Part shown: positions 44,861 through 57,800 of the stretch, in pieces | Layout: each line of letters starts with the position of its first letter | Numbering within the stretch: the first letter of the stretch is position 1 | From: Takakia lepidozioides | Taxonomy: Eukaryota > Streptophyta > Takakiopsida > Takakiales > Takakiaceae | NCBI GenBank assembly: GCA_030704615.1 | Contig: CM060731.1 | Span: forward strand, 19,718,001-19,782,000 | DNA: 64,000 nt | Reading direction: 5' to 3' | Notes under the pieces: model-generated | What the model was told of the DNA's origin: nothing | Seen by the model: the letters and a program-made list of their open reading frames with translations, nothing else | The model's database searches: none | Made by a program: the position numbers and the translations under genes

Positions 44861-44899
44861 AGGTGAAAAACATAGGATGGGGATGGGGATCGTTGGAAG

Positions 44900-47655
44900 T
44901 ACTGGCATAGACGTACGTCAGTGTGCTTCAGAACGTGCAGTAACGTACGTCAAGTGCACTTACCGGGAGCAGTACGCGCAACTCTGGCCCGCTCAGCAGT
45001 TGGGATTATCCCTATGTTGCTGAACTTTACATCCGGAGGGGTTTTTTTCCCGATGAAATGAACTTGAAAAGCAGATTCGTGAGGCACGTGAAGCATTAGA
45101 GTAATCCGACCACGAACCCACAATATGAAATTCGAAGGAGCCTAATGCAACTGATCCGTCAAGAGAGAGAGAAAAGTGTCGGTATCAGTGTGCTGCACAA
45201 GGGCACATCTGTCACAATAGAATAAGAAGATTCATAAATGGTTGCTGGAGTGGCCGGGAGAATGTAGATTCGGTCCAGCAGTCACACTTTGACTGGCCCA
45301 CGCTTCAACTGTGAAAGATATTCATGGGTTGGTCCATGGGCAACCTTGACCAGATACAAACTTGGAAGAAACCTTAAACTAATTGTTAAAATCGTAACGC
45401 AACTTCAAAGTGGGAGCGTTGCTGTCTGAAAGAAACTAAAACAATAGCTTGTACTGCCACCATTCAAGTGAGCTTTCATCGTGCCCACTAAGTTCTGGCA
45501 GTCCCATGCAATAGAAAACTAGTCACGATTCTCGTGCTGCTTTCACGTCTTCACATCCCCCAGAGGAATTGGAAATTCTCTGAGCCCTGGGATTTTTTGA
45601 AATCAGTGGACTCTGGAGTCTGGACTCTCGGGGGATGCATTGTAACTCGTACAATCTCTGATCTTATTATGCATGCTGCGGAATTACTTGAAATTTATTG
45701 TCGTCTTCTGAAATCTTCATAGTTAAACCAACTTTAACTTTATCTTTAACTTTATCAAGATCATCATCAAACTACTCATCAGCACGAGTTGAATCATATG
45801 CGTATAGACAGCAAATCTTGGAAGCCTTGCACTGTAAAGCAGAGGACTCAGGAGTGTTATTAGTCCAAATGAGCTGACGCTTGAACTTGGTGCGTCATAT
45901 GATTAGCTCATAATTCTGGGGCCTAGCTCTCGGGCGTAGCTGTAATAATCTGCCCATTCGTGAGTGGTACCTAAAGATGAACATAAGGTCTGGGACTCTG
46001 GGATGATAACAATAATCTCAAGCTTACTCTACACGTGTGAGTCAATGGACCTTCACTCCCGAGTCCCGAGTCCCGTGAATGCAAATATTAGTTCACTTTA
46101 TTAGAAACAGGGCATTACGTCACCAAATGTACTTTGTTTCAAGCTCTGAAGGAATTCATTGCACACAATGTGATGTGCCTTTACTTACCCAGATTCTCAA
46201 TCTAAGTTTTCACCGGTGATCAGAGTCGGGTGGGATCGCAACTTACCTTCGTGGATGGTCTCTTGTCCCCTCATTTACCTACAGGTCTATCCTCTATACA
46301 CAATTAATGAGAAGGAAAAAGTTGGACAACCTGACCACCTTTGTTTGCGGCTGGGCCAACGTAGATTAGTAAAGAAAAGCCAATCAGCTTGTACAAATGC
46401 TTCGAGCTTCAAGTGAGATATGTAAACCTAGTTTGACCTGCCTACTGCCATGGCCTTCCGATCTTCGTACTCCGGGCCGTGCACTAGTAGTATAACTTGA
46501 CAGATTTCGATGCTAAACATAATCAATGCGCTGGTTAGCTCCATTCGATCCTAGTCCTAACCCGTGCTGGGAAGCTGCTATCCTTATTTAAGATAGGATA
46601 TCCTAATGTCAATTGCATGTCCAGCCATATGTGGGTAGTCGGTGTTGTGGGCTTGGATCAGCTTAAGTAGTCAGATGCACATTTGGCATGCTTCTAGGAG
46701 CAACAGTCATACGAAATCTTTAGTTTCTTTTGTAGGTTTTTTTATCACAATCTCAGGATTCAAAACTTTCTTTCAGTGGTTTTCTTTTTCTCTTATGACA
46801 GTTTGTAAAGTGGCAGTTTATAAGTGGGTACCCAATAATGTAGACTACTACGGAGCTTGATTTTGTTGGGCTCCAAACTCAACACCTACTAGAAAGAGCT
46901 AAACTGCACGTCTTTAGGTTATTACAGACCTTGGCGGGGTGGCTTGGGCTCCACTTCACTATCTTGATCGTGTGTAACAGTCACTTGGGCGGAAAGACAG
47001 AGGCCAAGCACTACTTAATTAAACATGGAAACAAAGGAACGGCAATGGGTTTGCATTGGCTGGGCCTGTGGCCCTACCATAGATTTTGTTCCAAGTCAGC
47101 GACGCTTATTAGGTACCAGGTTAACCGCTTTGCCCTTTGACCAAGTGCAGACTCTAGACTCCCCTAATGGCAGTCTCCCTAATTTGTTCAGCTTCACAAA
47201 ACGAGTTGCAGCTCTTCTTCAGGCCGTTTTGTCCCAGTCGGTGGTAGCTGAGGTTCTCCAAACTGCTTCACCTCTACGGTCTACCGCTTCCTTCAAACAC
47301 CTAAAAAAGGATAAGGCCAGCAATCTGTCGGATTCCCATACCATCCCACACCCTTGGCGATAAAAAAAACTCTAAAAAATGGTAGCAATCAAGTTGTAGT
47401 GAGAGTTAATGTGCGGTTAGAGTGGGGGTTGGACGCTAAGTTAGTGACAAAATCAAGGCGGCGAGTGACGTATCACTAATGGCAGCCGCCAACTTGAACA
47501 TCTTCAGATACGCGAGCTGATAAGCTGATATGGTGATAAGTGCAGTACAGTGGTGCGGCGCCCATCTGCGGCCCACAAGCTGGCCACGTCGACAGTTTGC
47601 TCCAATTATAGTCAATGCGCGCTTTGCGGAAGAGGGGAGATCTGAGAAAATGGTG
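44900..47655. other. Intergenic stretch, no recognised gene
   Basis: The only local repeat noted is ACGTACGTCA, twice (about 44913 and 44943). The last part is the upstream region of the ERF gene. Confidence 0.45.
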
Positions 47656-47663
47656 GGCCACTC

Positions 47664-47669
47664 TATAAA
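47664..47669 (+). promoter_or_regulatory. TATA box of the ERF gene
   Basis: CTCTATAAAGGCC lies about 400 bases before the ATG. It is followed by a GA/AG-rich leader (GAGAGAGAGAGGACACTGTAG near 47830 and an ATGATGATGATG run near 47907), a usual layout for a plant promoter with a long 5' UTR. Confidence 0.6.
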
Positions 47670-48072
47670 GGCCGCAGCGAAGCCAGAGAGGCACAGACAC
47701 TCCCGAGACTGCAAGGAATAAGTCAAGCGATGGCGGATGTCTGTGAGAGCTGCTGCGGAGCAGTCTGCCCTGGAGCTGCATTGAGCGGAGAGACAGAGAC
47801 AGCGACAGCGAGAGAATGAGTGTGTGTGTGAGAGAGAGAGGACACTGTAGAGAGAGCTCGTGAAAGGAACCCAACAGTGTGGCGGCCGTTGGCGAGGGTT
47901 GTAGCATGATGATGATGATGATGAACGAGGCTGCCTATCTTGGGGTAGACACAACTCTGTGAAAGTGAACTGGAGAGAAGAGAGGGGTTGCAATGGGAGA
48001 GGGAGAGAAGTAGGGTCGACTTGTTCAGCGCAAAGAGAGGAGAGGCAGCTTGCGCACAATTACTAGCGCATA

Positions 48073-49650
48073 ATGGTGGAGAAGACCATGTCATTGTCCT
48101 CCAGACGGAACGCCTCAAGCCTCCTCAAGGGCTTGCGCGTCTCCACCGCACCCTCGCACGACAGCTCCATCTCGGCTTTCTGCTCCCCAATGCGCTCCGT
48201 ATCGCCACTTTTTCCACCCGCTGTGGAGGCATGTGCTGTCTACATCCCACAGTCAGGCACTGGGCCCGAACCGTGTCCGTCCCAGACCAGTGGCGACCTC
48301 TCCGCATACTCCAATCGGGGGCCTTCTGCTCCCTGTGTGTCGCGCAAGCGCTCGTCCGACATTAGCGAGGACGAGGGATCCCTGAGTCTTCTAGCTCGTG
48401 CAGATAGTGCAGAGAACTGGGATCTTGGCTCTAAAAGCCACGGAGATGGTGGCTCTGTCTTACAGATGCCACAAAGTGCGAGCTCGCTTGCTTCGAGGAA
48501 TTCAGGTGAAACATGCAAAAAGGCTAAGTTGAGTGGTGAGGGGGACGGTCGACATCCTGTGTACCGAGGTGTTCGAAAGAGACCTTGGGGCATTTGGGTC
48601 ACCGAAATACGTAGGCCCAAGAAGAAATCTCGCATTTGGCTGGGCTCCTTTTCTACTCCTGAGATGGCTGCTCGTGCTTATGACGCTGCAGCCCTAGCTC
48701 TCCGCGGGCAGAGTGCGCTTCTGAATTTCCCCAATTTGGCTTCCACTCTCCCCCGCCCCCCGGACCTTTCTGACAAGTCCATTCAAGCCGCTGCTACTGC
48801 TGCTGCGAACAATCTAGTTTCCCAGCGCGGTAAGCTGCAAAGAAGTCATTCACTGCAAACTGTCAACTGTAGTCTAATCAGTCCTTCATCGTCGATGGCT
48901 AGCAGCTCCTGGCAGCAGACCTCAACTTCTGCCCCCAGCAGTCCAGGCTCGACAACGTCAACATTGGAGAAGAGACCTGCACATAGTGCCGCTACTACAG
49001 CTACAATTGATCGGAAACCACCATCTGATGCCCTGTCGTTAGGTCGAGGGACCCAAAGATTAGATCAGCGATCTGTACCCATTGCAGCCAGTAACACTTC
49101 AACAACGACAAAGCGCCCCTTAAATGCAACGCCAAGTTGTCGACCTGCGTCACCTTCTATGAGAAAATCGGAGCCCAAACCAGTCCGTTTCACATCGACC
49201 AGTCGAACTACAGCAAATTCAGTTCGAAGACCAGTGGTTTTCCCTGCCACTGTAGTCACCAGTCCTGTATCAATATTGAGGAATAAGGAGACTTCCACAA
49301 CTGCCACATTGGCAAGTAGGAATGCGAACAAAAGACCAGTGCTGGTTTCAGAGTCTGCGATGGACCAACTTGAATCTAGCAGATCCCCTTCGCGTGCAGC
49401 AGGAAATCTGGGTGCTGAGGAACAAACGGAGGTGACGGAAGTGAAGGAGGTGGGGGTACAGCGTCCAGTGTACGTTGATGATATGATCTTCGACATGCCG
49501 AATGTGCTCGCGAGCCTCTATGATGCCATGTGCCTTCCGTACCCTCACTGCATGTCAATGGGGCTCAATCCATCTTCAGATCATGGTTGCGATGAAGGGA
49601 CCAATGCTTGGGAGCCAAATCTCTGGAATTCTAGTTGGTTCAATTCATAG
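48073..49650 (+). CDS. AP2/ERF transcription factor, DREB-like
   Basis: An intact single-exon frame of 525 codons from ATG at 48073. The AP2/ERF domain spans residues about 164-220: [55 protein letters not shown] keeps the Val at the position used to define DREB-type domains; the usual following Glu of CBF proteins is replaced (RRPKKK). The protein should bind GCC or DRE-type DNA elements in the nucleus. A basic KRSSD segment and KKAKLSGEG lie before the domain. After it come Ser/Thr-rich low-complexity sequence and an acidic, aromatic C-terminus ([16 protein letters not shown], then LWNSSWFNS), the expected activation region. It is longer than most ERFs because of the Ser/Thr linker. TATA box and GA-rich leader lie upstream. 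Confidence 0.93.
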   Translation: MVEKTMSLSSRRNASSLLKGLRVSTAPSHDSSISAFCSPMRSVSPLFPPAVEACAVYIPQSGTGPEPCPSQTSGDLSAYSNRGPSAPCVSRKRSSDISEDEGSLSLLARADSAENWDLGSKSHGDGGSVLQMPQSASSLASRNSGETCKKAKLSGEGDGRHPVYRGVRKRPWGIWVTEIRRPKKKSRIWLGSFSTPEMAARAYDAAALALRGQSALLNFPNLASTLPRPPDLSDKSIQAAATAAANNLVSQRGKLQRSHSLQTVNCSLISPSSSMASSSWQQTSTSAPSSPGSTTSTLEKRPAHSAATTATIDRKPPSDALSLGRGTQRLDQRSVPIAASNTSTTTKRPLNATPSCRPASPSMRKSEPKPVRFTSTSRTTANSVRRPVVFPATVVTSPVSILRNKETSTTATLASRNANKRPVLVSESAMDQLESSRSPSRAAGNLGAEEQTEVTEVKEVGVQRPVYVDDMIFDMPNVLASLYDAMCLPYPHCMSMGLNPSSDHGCDEGTNAWEPNLWNSSWFNS

Positions 49651-50339
49651 TAACTTGTATCAAGGTTGATCATGTAGAGACGACCAGTCCTGCGGCGCAC
49701 AAGAATCCGCGCGCGACGGAATGGTCATTGAAGATTTCCCGTGAACAGCCGTGATGGAATCGATTCCACCTTCAAAGTTCAATCCAAGGCAGAATTGGGA
49801 CGTTCCAAAGGTTTACAGTATCGTCATGGGTTCGTGGGTTTCTGAGAAGGAAGTTTTTCCTGTACTTGTACGACAGGCCAAACAGGCATTGCAGGATTTG
49901 GAAACCATCGATCACATATGGTCAAAAATCTGAACCCTCTCTCAGTTTTCCTGTCATAGCCTAAATTTTACAGCGCCTGAGGACAACTGGACATCGTAGC
50001 TGGAAGTTCTATATTCATCCTTAAGTGACGAGCACATAGAGAGCGAGCCCAACCAAAGCCCATAGATACAGATTCACGTAGGTAGTTCCTCTGAAAATTG
50101 CTAGTGTGTGGACAGTTTCTGAACACCCATTGTTTCTATTGCCTTGCTTGTCAAGACCGTGGTTTGTACAATGTTAGTACTTTAAGCTCCTGGTTCAGTG
50201 ACTTGGTGAGCATGTGCCCTCGGCCTTGGCCATATGGTCTCTTCATTGACATATAGTAGTCATCTACAGTAAGATACGATCAGCTAGCACAAAAGCCATC
50301 GAGAACCGTATGTGAGAAATGGAACCCCTACACAAAGCA

Positions 50340-50905
50340 TCTGGTCCGCTTGGAACAATTGCAACCTTCCTTCAGGTAGTCTATTTGGAACTCTGTAGGA
50401 TCTAGATGTCGGACGAAATGGCCCAATGGGCCCAGAAATTGTTTATTTACTTGACAGGCTTAATGTACCTGGTTACACAATGGCTTCCAGACCACTTGGA
50501 ACTATGGCAACCTTCCTTCAGTGTAGTCTATTTGTAACTCTGGAGTCTGTATGATCTAGATTGTCGGACGAAATTGGATTCCTTGCCCAATGGGCCCATA
50601 AATTGTTATACTTGGGGTTAATATACCTGGTGTACACACAATGGCTTCTGGACCACTTTGAACAATTGCAACCTTCCTTCAGTGTAGTCTATTTGTAACT
50701 CTGTAGAATAGATGTCGGACGAAATTGGATTCCTTGCCCAGTAGGAGTCCCAGAAAATGTTATAGGGTTAACATACCTGGTACACCATGGGCTTCTAGAC
50801 CACTTTAAACAATTGCAACCTTCCTTCAATGTAGTCTATTTGCACCTCTGTAGGATAGAGAATATGTCGGACGAAATTGGATTGCTTGTCCAATAGGACC
50901 AGCAA
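50340..50905. repeat. Tandem repeat, about four units of 147-165 bp
   Basis: The block CAACCTTCCTTCAGTGTAGT, then CTATTTGTAACTCTG, then GTCGGACGAAATTGGATTCC, then GGTTAATATACCTGG repeats about four times (heads near 50357, 50505, 50670 and 50816). Units are diverged. It lies about 700 bases 3' of the ERF gene. Confidence 0.85.
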
Positions 50906-51357
50906 TTGAACATATACTCTCAAGACATCATTAATACATCTGGAATTCTAGATTGATACACATATGATTAAGCCTCTGCGCCACCGTCTGTACCGTCTAC
51001 AACAATTTTGTGTGCCAGATGCCCAAGTTGCAGTGTGTGGCATTGTTCTGTACCTTTACCTCCACACCTGTGGGTACTTCCTTGCTATGATTTCGAAGAG
51101 AAGTTACAGCACGGGACGTTGTCACAGCCACTGTCACAATCTCTCTTCGGAACACACTTACTTCATTCAACTCCCTCCTCAATACTCTTGTGAATGTGCG
51201 TCACTAGCCTACTGGTTGCACATACCCGATTCTATACCGCCCTCTCACCAAATGCATCTGTTGACTGTGTAGTTTCTGGTACGAAATAAACTGGCGGGTA
51301 GAGAGTATAGCCCGCACAGTTGCAAGAAGGTTCTTCATCTTCGTGCAATCCTTTCAA

Positions 51358-51505
51358 TCATTGCCCGCGGGCAGCCCGGGCAACCGGACGTGCGGACGGT
51401 AGTTGACGCCAAACGGGGCTGCATGCAGCCGCGGCCGCGGGCGGCGGCGCCGTCGCGGGTCCGGGCGGACCAGCCGACCCGCCCGCGACTGGCGAGGGCT
51501 TTGAA
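51358..51505. other. GC-rich island
   Basis: A stretch dominated by GCGGCCGCGGGCGGCGGCGC-type sequence with dense CpG, in a neighbourhood that is AT-rich. Both strands are open, but the translations are Arg/Pro/Ala-rich shadows. No gene is called. It could be a CpG-rich promoter of an unseen transcript or foreign DNA. Confidence 0.6.
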
Positions 51506-52061
51506 GATGGGCCATGGAACACGCGCAGTGGAATTGGTAGTGTCGACAAGGGTGGTGCCGCAAACGAGTCCCGAGTTTTTGGTGGCGAGAGAAATAATAA
51601 GGGGAGGTGCGTTGATTAGTGTGCCTAAATGTGACGCACGTGTGGCACGACAGGCTTGCTCGTATTCCATTTCGAGATGCTGCTGCTCGCTCGTCTGGGA
51701 TTTGATGGATTTCATTCTGTTTCTCTAGCGTTGCGACGACCACGTCCGAGGCTGGCAGACAGACAAAAAGGATGTCAGTTGTTCCTTTTGTCTGCAGTCA
51801 GTGCTTCTCTAAAATAAGAGATGGACGCTGGAATTTTTCTCCTGCACTTTCGAGTCTCGACTCAAGCTGCTGGGCCTACAAATCCCAATCATCATTGGTT
51901 TAGTAACTGTCAAGACCTAAATTTAGCCATTTGTCTGTCTTGATTGCCGGGTGGGTCCGGACTCCGGACTCCATGACATTTTCCGTCAAGTGGGCCAGAG
52001 TGTTGCCATTCCAGGATGAGGGACCCTGAAATCCGAGTCATTTGTTCCACAATGTACTAGA

Positions 52062-52157
52062 GAACGGGCCGTGTTTGGCCGATTCTGCCCTGTAAGCGGC
52101 CTTTGGGCGAGCCCTATGGCCGTGCACAGGGCAGAGTCGGCCAACGCGGCCCGTTCA
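52062..52157. mobile_element. Foldback element (short inverted repeat)
   Basis: The left arm GAACGGGCCGTGTTTGGCCG... (52062-52092) and right arm ...CGGCCAACGCGGCCCGTTC (52126-52157) are about 30-base near-perfect inverted repeats around a loop of some 33 bases. Confidence 0.75.
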
Positions 52158-52161
52158 CTGG

Positions 52162-52421
52162 CGTTAAAAGCAGGTGTGGCGGATTCTCGCCGCTACGTGG
52201 CGCAATATGATTGAGGTTCGATTATCCCATATCGATTGCCCAGATTCAGAGCCCGGGAGAGGATATAAACGCGGCGAGCCCCACGCGAAGGCGGGGATCT
52301 CGGTGATAGGTCTGCCGTCTCTGTGCGTAATCGATCATCCCTGCCGATTCTGCCCTGGGTGACCGATTCTCTGAGAATTAGGCCGAAAAAGTGGCAGAAT
52401 CTGCCACACCTGCTTTTAACG
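52162..52421. mobile_element. MITE, 260 bp
   Basis: Terminal inverted repeats of 25 bases with one mismatch: CGTTAAAAGCAGGTGTGGC (52162) and GCCACACCTGCTTTTAACG (ending 52421). Inside is GCCGATTCTGCCCTG, also present in the adjacent foldback arm. It starts only 5 bases after that element. Confidence 0.75.
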
Positions 52422-53743
52422 AATTAGTAGCCAGTGCCTAGTGAAAACCATCAAGGTTGCAGACACCTTCGTCCCATTCCGTTCCACTGGTCAACTCCCA
52501 TCCTCCTCTTTAAGAAGTTATGTAAGCACAATCATCCAAATCATGCATGGAATCTAGCGTCCACAGTGTTGACAGTACAAACACTGCACACGGCTCCGGC
52601 TTATGATGACCAATATTCGAAACGTGAAGTAGCGGCCGCGAAATGAGGTCATGACCTGGGTAAGTATCGCAGCTAGCATTTCAAGTCAGAAATGGAGAGT
52701 GAGCCTTGGTACAAGTACTGAGTACAGAGCATAGTAGTGGTGGGTGGGCTGCAATCAAGTCTGCCCACCACATTAGAGACGCAAGGCAAGTCATGATGGC
52801 ACATTCTGTGCACCAAAAGAAGGGAAACTCCTCTCAAAGTACCATTCAAATAAAAGAGAATTTCCTGAAGGAGGTCCAGAAATTTGTCTTCCATTGACTT
52901 TTACCCGTGGTCCTCGAGAGTCCGGTGACTCAGGTCTCTGAACACAAGACAACGATTTAATTGTGATGCTTCAAGCATAGTCCCTTCAGCTAGTGAAGTC
53001 TCTGGATCTCCATAATTTGAGGTACATCTCTGCCGCAGAAGCTCAGGTATTCAATGTCTCTGATGGAATGTAAACCTTTCAATCCAGACTAAGCTTTCAT
53101 AACAACTCTGCATTCTTCGGGTTTCTTTGTCTGGGCTCCTACCTGTAGAACAATCAGACATTTACGGAAAGTTCTCATTAGCAATCTATCAGGAAGCTTT
53201 CATTGTACCTTATCTCTAATGTAATGTTAACCCACAACATGGTTGTGGCATTCAATAGACACAATTCCTGTGTGTAATTCTAGAGGCTTGATAACCAACT
53301 CAAGCTCATAGTTCCTAGAGGTTGCAAACACTGGTAATATGAGACAAAAGTACTACTTTAGAAAGACAACATAACCCCACCTTTGCGTAAATAGCTTGAA
53401 GCATAAAGTAAGGTCTTCAATGGGACACGTGCATACTGAGGAAGATGACGTATGCTTCAAAATCCTACTAATGCCGGTCACTCAACGAAGAATTGATTCT
53501 TGGCTGTCCCACCACACAACTTGAACTGATTTTGCAGGTTGTACAGAGAATTGTTTGCGTGTATTGCACGACAGACAATTCGGTGTCGATGCCATATTGG
53601 GCTGCCACGGATGCATGAAGCTCAAATGTAATCTCTAGCTCTGCCATGAGGTAAAGACCACAAATGTTGGGCATGAGACGAGTTGTTGATGAAGAAATTA
53701 GAAACCCTGGTTCGGAGATTGTCTCCATTCTATTTGTATGCTC
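52422..53743. other. Intergenic stretch, no recognised gene
   Basis: Short frames only; no motif, promoter or repeat of note. Confidence 0.45.
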
Positions 53744-54450
53744 CGCAAGTCTTGACCCTGCTGGATAAATCTGACTTAGAGGCTGTAGTGTCCTCAGCCA
53801 TGTCTGTTGCCATGAGATTGTCCGATGAAAATGAAGTTCGGCAGAAAACTTCCCTGAACTTGTTTCCAGTCTGTGACATGGGGGAGGACATCTTGGATGA
53901 CCTCAAGGGTCTACCCACTCTCGGCACTAGACTGAAATTTAAACTCAGGGCAGGAAGCCTACCTTTGAACAGCAAACAGAAGCAGAGAGGAAAGGGAGAG
54001 TGCAATTGCCCGTTGTGTGGGCAATCTGAAGACAGTATTCATTTTCTGATACACTGTCCGGGGTTCTCTCACCAAAGAGACGCTCTCTTCAAATCTATTA
54101 AGGGAATTGTGCCTGTACCCCTGTTTACCAACTTTGAAAGTCTCGAGGCTGAGCCAAAAGCCCAGGCCCTCCTGAGGCCTAGTTTTTGGGCAAATCACAC
54201 ACAGCAGATTGATGCTTGTGTGAAGGGATTTCTAGAGGATATCTGGAAAACCCGGATTAATTCTTTATATGGAGGTAAGTCTTACTACCAACGTCAGCCC
54301 CTGACAGAGGTAGGTTCTGTCCCTTTTGTTCCCGCTCAAACTGGGCGCGGGGTCAATGGCCACAAGGCTACGGCAAACAACGTCTTATGAGTACAATATA
54401 TGCTCCAGGGCGCAGGTCCCATTATATCATATCATATAGAGGGCGAAGCC
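53744..54450 (+). mobile_element. 5'-truncated LINE, ORF2 C-terminus
   Basis: From about 53744 the frame reads LLDKSDLEAVVSSAMSVAMR, NLFPVCDMGEDILDDL, then the Cys/His motif CNCPLCGQSEDSIHFLIHC typical of the end of LINE ORF2, and stops at 54390. Similarity to the minus-strand LINE at 5.2-8.4 kb starts abruptly, as expected for 5' truncation during target-primed insertion. The 3' end has ATATCATATCATAT, possibly the element's short tail. It lies about 350 bases 3' of the PFC1-like gene. Confidence 0.85.
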
Positions 54451-54802
54451 ACCTCAGGGGTGTCTAACCCAGCTCAGTCCAGTCCCATATTTGTGTTCAT
54501 TACATGGGTTTTCTGACTTAGTCAGTGTGCAGCTGCTCTCCCTCTGAATGTTTCTTGGGGTGATACCTTGTTGTTCTGGATCTAATGGATATTGACTTGA
54601 CGGCTCAAAGTACAAAATAAAGGGGATCGATGTACTGGTCACTACAGCGGCCCTCCCACTATAGCTCAGGGAGGTTAACATGGATTCGAACAGCTCCAAT
54701 ACTCCAATTTGTCTTTGGGGATATTGAAAATGAAAATTCACATCCAGTTTACTTTCGAGTGAGTTGAAAAAACAACAGGAAAAGGGTTGGTGATTAGATC
54801 CC

Positions 54803-57800
54803 TCACCATTCTGCTTCTGCTGCTGACACAACATCTGGATGCGAGCTTTCAGTAATGGGAAGAGATTTAACCCCTTCACTTTGCAGCATCAGTGCATTGT
54901 GCAACACCACAAATTGGTCCAATGTTAGCTCGTCTGGCCTGGACTGCAAACCCCAAACATTCGTCCATTTAACAACCCATCCATCCACTCACACAACAAG
55001 TCATGGGGTCTCTTGGGGTGTATCCATGAGGCCATGGTCCCTGCAGCATGCTGCCCCTCCCAAACTGGGTTAAAGTAAACTCAGCACAGTCTAGCAGGGT
55101 ATCGGAAGTTGGCATAGTGCTTGGACAGTGGTAAAACAAAAGATTGACAATAGACTGCAGAGCTACTACGGTACTCTCCAACTTAACACAGATGCTTAGT
55201 TTGAAGAGAAAGAGAGACACACTGCACACTGGTGATGAGGAGGGGGTCAGTAGAGTTACTGTTTCAGGGAGGCCCACAGAAGCGAGAGCAGCTTGGACGG
55301 CTTCAGAAGTGTGGAGGTGCTGCAAAGAACTTCGGAGCATTTTTCGCTTGCTAGTGAATGCTGAGTTCACCTATGTGTCAATGATCTCAGAAGGTTAGGG
55401 CCTTGGATCTTGGATCATGACTCCTGTTAAGTTCCTGAGTGCACACATGAGACGATAGGGTGCCCAGACAGAGGGAGATGTACATATTCGATTGTGCGTC
55501 CCATGGCCAGGAGAATGAGAGACGGACAGGTTAACTCAATAAATGTTGCTTGCTGGAGCATTGTGGCCTTGGACTTGGCACACATTTGGAATGGAGCAGG
55601 CTAAAGTGAGTATGCCAGGCGTATAACTACAAATGGGGGAGAGGCCCTCATGTTACTCATTTCCAAGTCTAATTGATAGTGAGGTGGGATGCAAGATTAT
55701 TGACAAAGTTACAATCTGGTGTCAGAAGTTTACCAGTGTGAAAAAGGCTTTGGTGGATGACACTGGTGGATATTCCCCTGCTCGCTTTAAGGCAAACGAC
55801 ACCACACCCGCATCGACCTGACAGACATTCATTAGTCTTTGATAACCACATTAACCGCCGGTAAGACACATGGGATGAAGACAATGAGGAGAGACAGAGA
55901 GGGTTTGGATCTCTGCTGGCGCTACGAATTGCCCAGAAATATGACAGTCAAAGAAGGGATGCATCACTAAGCTCTGCAGCTTTCCTCCTGTATCGTAAGT
56001 GGTGCCTATGTTCCAACTCATCAGAAAATTTCTTGCACAAATTCTGATGGTGAGTTCAAGCCAAGGTTTTACCCGTGGTTGAGGAAAGAAACTGGCACGC
56101 CCCACTTGGAATTTGTACTCTGGCACTGCAGATCAAATCTTCCCATCAGACAATGTGTGAACAGGTGGCACAAAAACTAATAGTGCTCAGAGCCTGGAAA
56201 CTGGGCTTTGAATTTTATACCAACGCTCCTTGCAACATAGATGATGGAGGGAGGCAAAGAAGGGATACACTCTTGAGACATTCACTCATCGGATGCCCCC
56301 AGGATTTGGCCAGGTGGGGTCGGCTGCAGTCCACAGGGTTACTGAAAATTGCAACGCGTTACCAAACCAATCAGATGGTTTACAGTGCCATCAGCTTTTA
56401 TGTCAGCACTAAAATTGCACCAACAAGCATCCAAAAGCTCTAAAGGAAGGAAGGTTGCAAGATTTGTATGATTGGCATTCACATTCACATAACTGCGTTT
56501 TCAGACTTTGCGAAGCTCCCCGCTGCACAGATGTACCATTCAGCCATTTGTTGCAGCTCATGGAGCCTTAGCCATTGGAACTTATCTTCATCCCTGAAGT
56601 TTATAGGCATCCTTGAAATGCCTCCGAAACCGTATCTTATATACGCAGTAACAACAGGACGGAACAGCCATACAAACCTGAAAAGAAGTTAACTAAAAGA
56701 CTGATTGGCCGATACTCGTCAGAATGTGGTAATGCATCCACCAGCCTCAATGCTGCTTCATCCTAGTCACACAAGAAGTGGCAGTTAATGACAAGTACGT
56801 GGCAAACAGCTCCTGTCCTCTTGTACCGTGTATAGAATACGAACTCGTCATATTTCCATTACTTGCTTCAACCTGTCCCCTTTGATCTCTCCCTTGTGAC
56901 CTGAGTTATGGGCTTGCAAGGAAAAAATATATAGCATCCATGGGGGGTGCCTGCCTAGGGGCATGGGACAAAGTACAACAGAGAGGGACAGAGACACTCA
57001 ATCACCATACCTGTAGGAGAAGCACAACATGAGAGAAAATGTTGCCCAGTGGAAGAAGCCTCTTCACGACTTGTGTGGTAATATTGAAAGGTAGGTTGGC
57101 CACTACCTGCTACCCAGATTACAATATCAAAAAGAGTAACATATGCAGATCAAGCAGAATGAAAGGATTCAGGGTTTAGGGTTATCTGAGCTAATTGACA
57201 GCTGCATTTAGTGCATAGCTCCTTAGTACCTAGTTGCACCAGGCCTCAATGTTGAGCATGATTACCATGCACTTCGAGAGATCTACATGTTTGAGTCCAG
57301 CAGCTCTACCTAGCCACATAGTTCACCCGATGCAATGACAATCTCACAATATGTACCAAGCAAATATGATATTAGAAGATAAAATTCATACATATAACCC
57401 ACTCATTGCTAAGATAGGACCTTTGCACGCCTAGGAGGATCCGAGGAATCGGAAAGATGCTGCAGTGATCGAGTCATATAGGCAGTCACAGGCCATTTCA
57501 CAAAATCTTCCCTTACCACCTGATTCAACCCACCCAAATCTCATCCACATTCAGCTCAGTGGCTCCCATGACCGGCTCCAGGAGGTTATATACTATAGGC
57601 ACTGCGTCCTTGAGGATGAATCATAACCAACAGTGACAGGCAGTCCACTTAAATACTAGTCCAAAGAAAAATACATCAACAAGCCATCACAAAAATCACA
57701 AAGGAATCAGCTCTTTTTCACACATGTACGATTTCTATGAACAATGAAAAAGAAAATGGAAAGAACAGGTCTATGCCAACAATAAGGAAATAGGAGCAGT

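Noticed and set aside
47436-48118. Minus-strand frames of 207, 143 and 131 codons antisense to the ERF leader
   Set aside because: They are Ser/Leu/Thr-rich shadows of the GA-rich 5' UTR and have no motifs; the plus-strand promoter and gene explain the sequence.
49065-49496. Minus-strand 143-codon frame inside the ERF gene
   Set aside because: A shadow of the Ser/Thr-rich linker of an intact coding frame.
51335-51743. Overlapping minus and plus frames in the GC-rich island
   Set aside because: Scarcity of stop codons in GC-rich DNA explains them; the translations are Arg/Pro/Ala low complexity.
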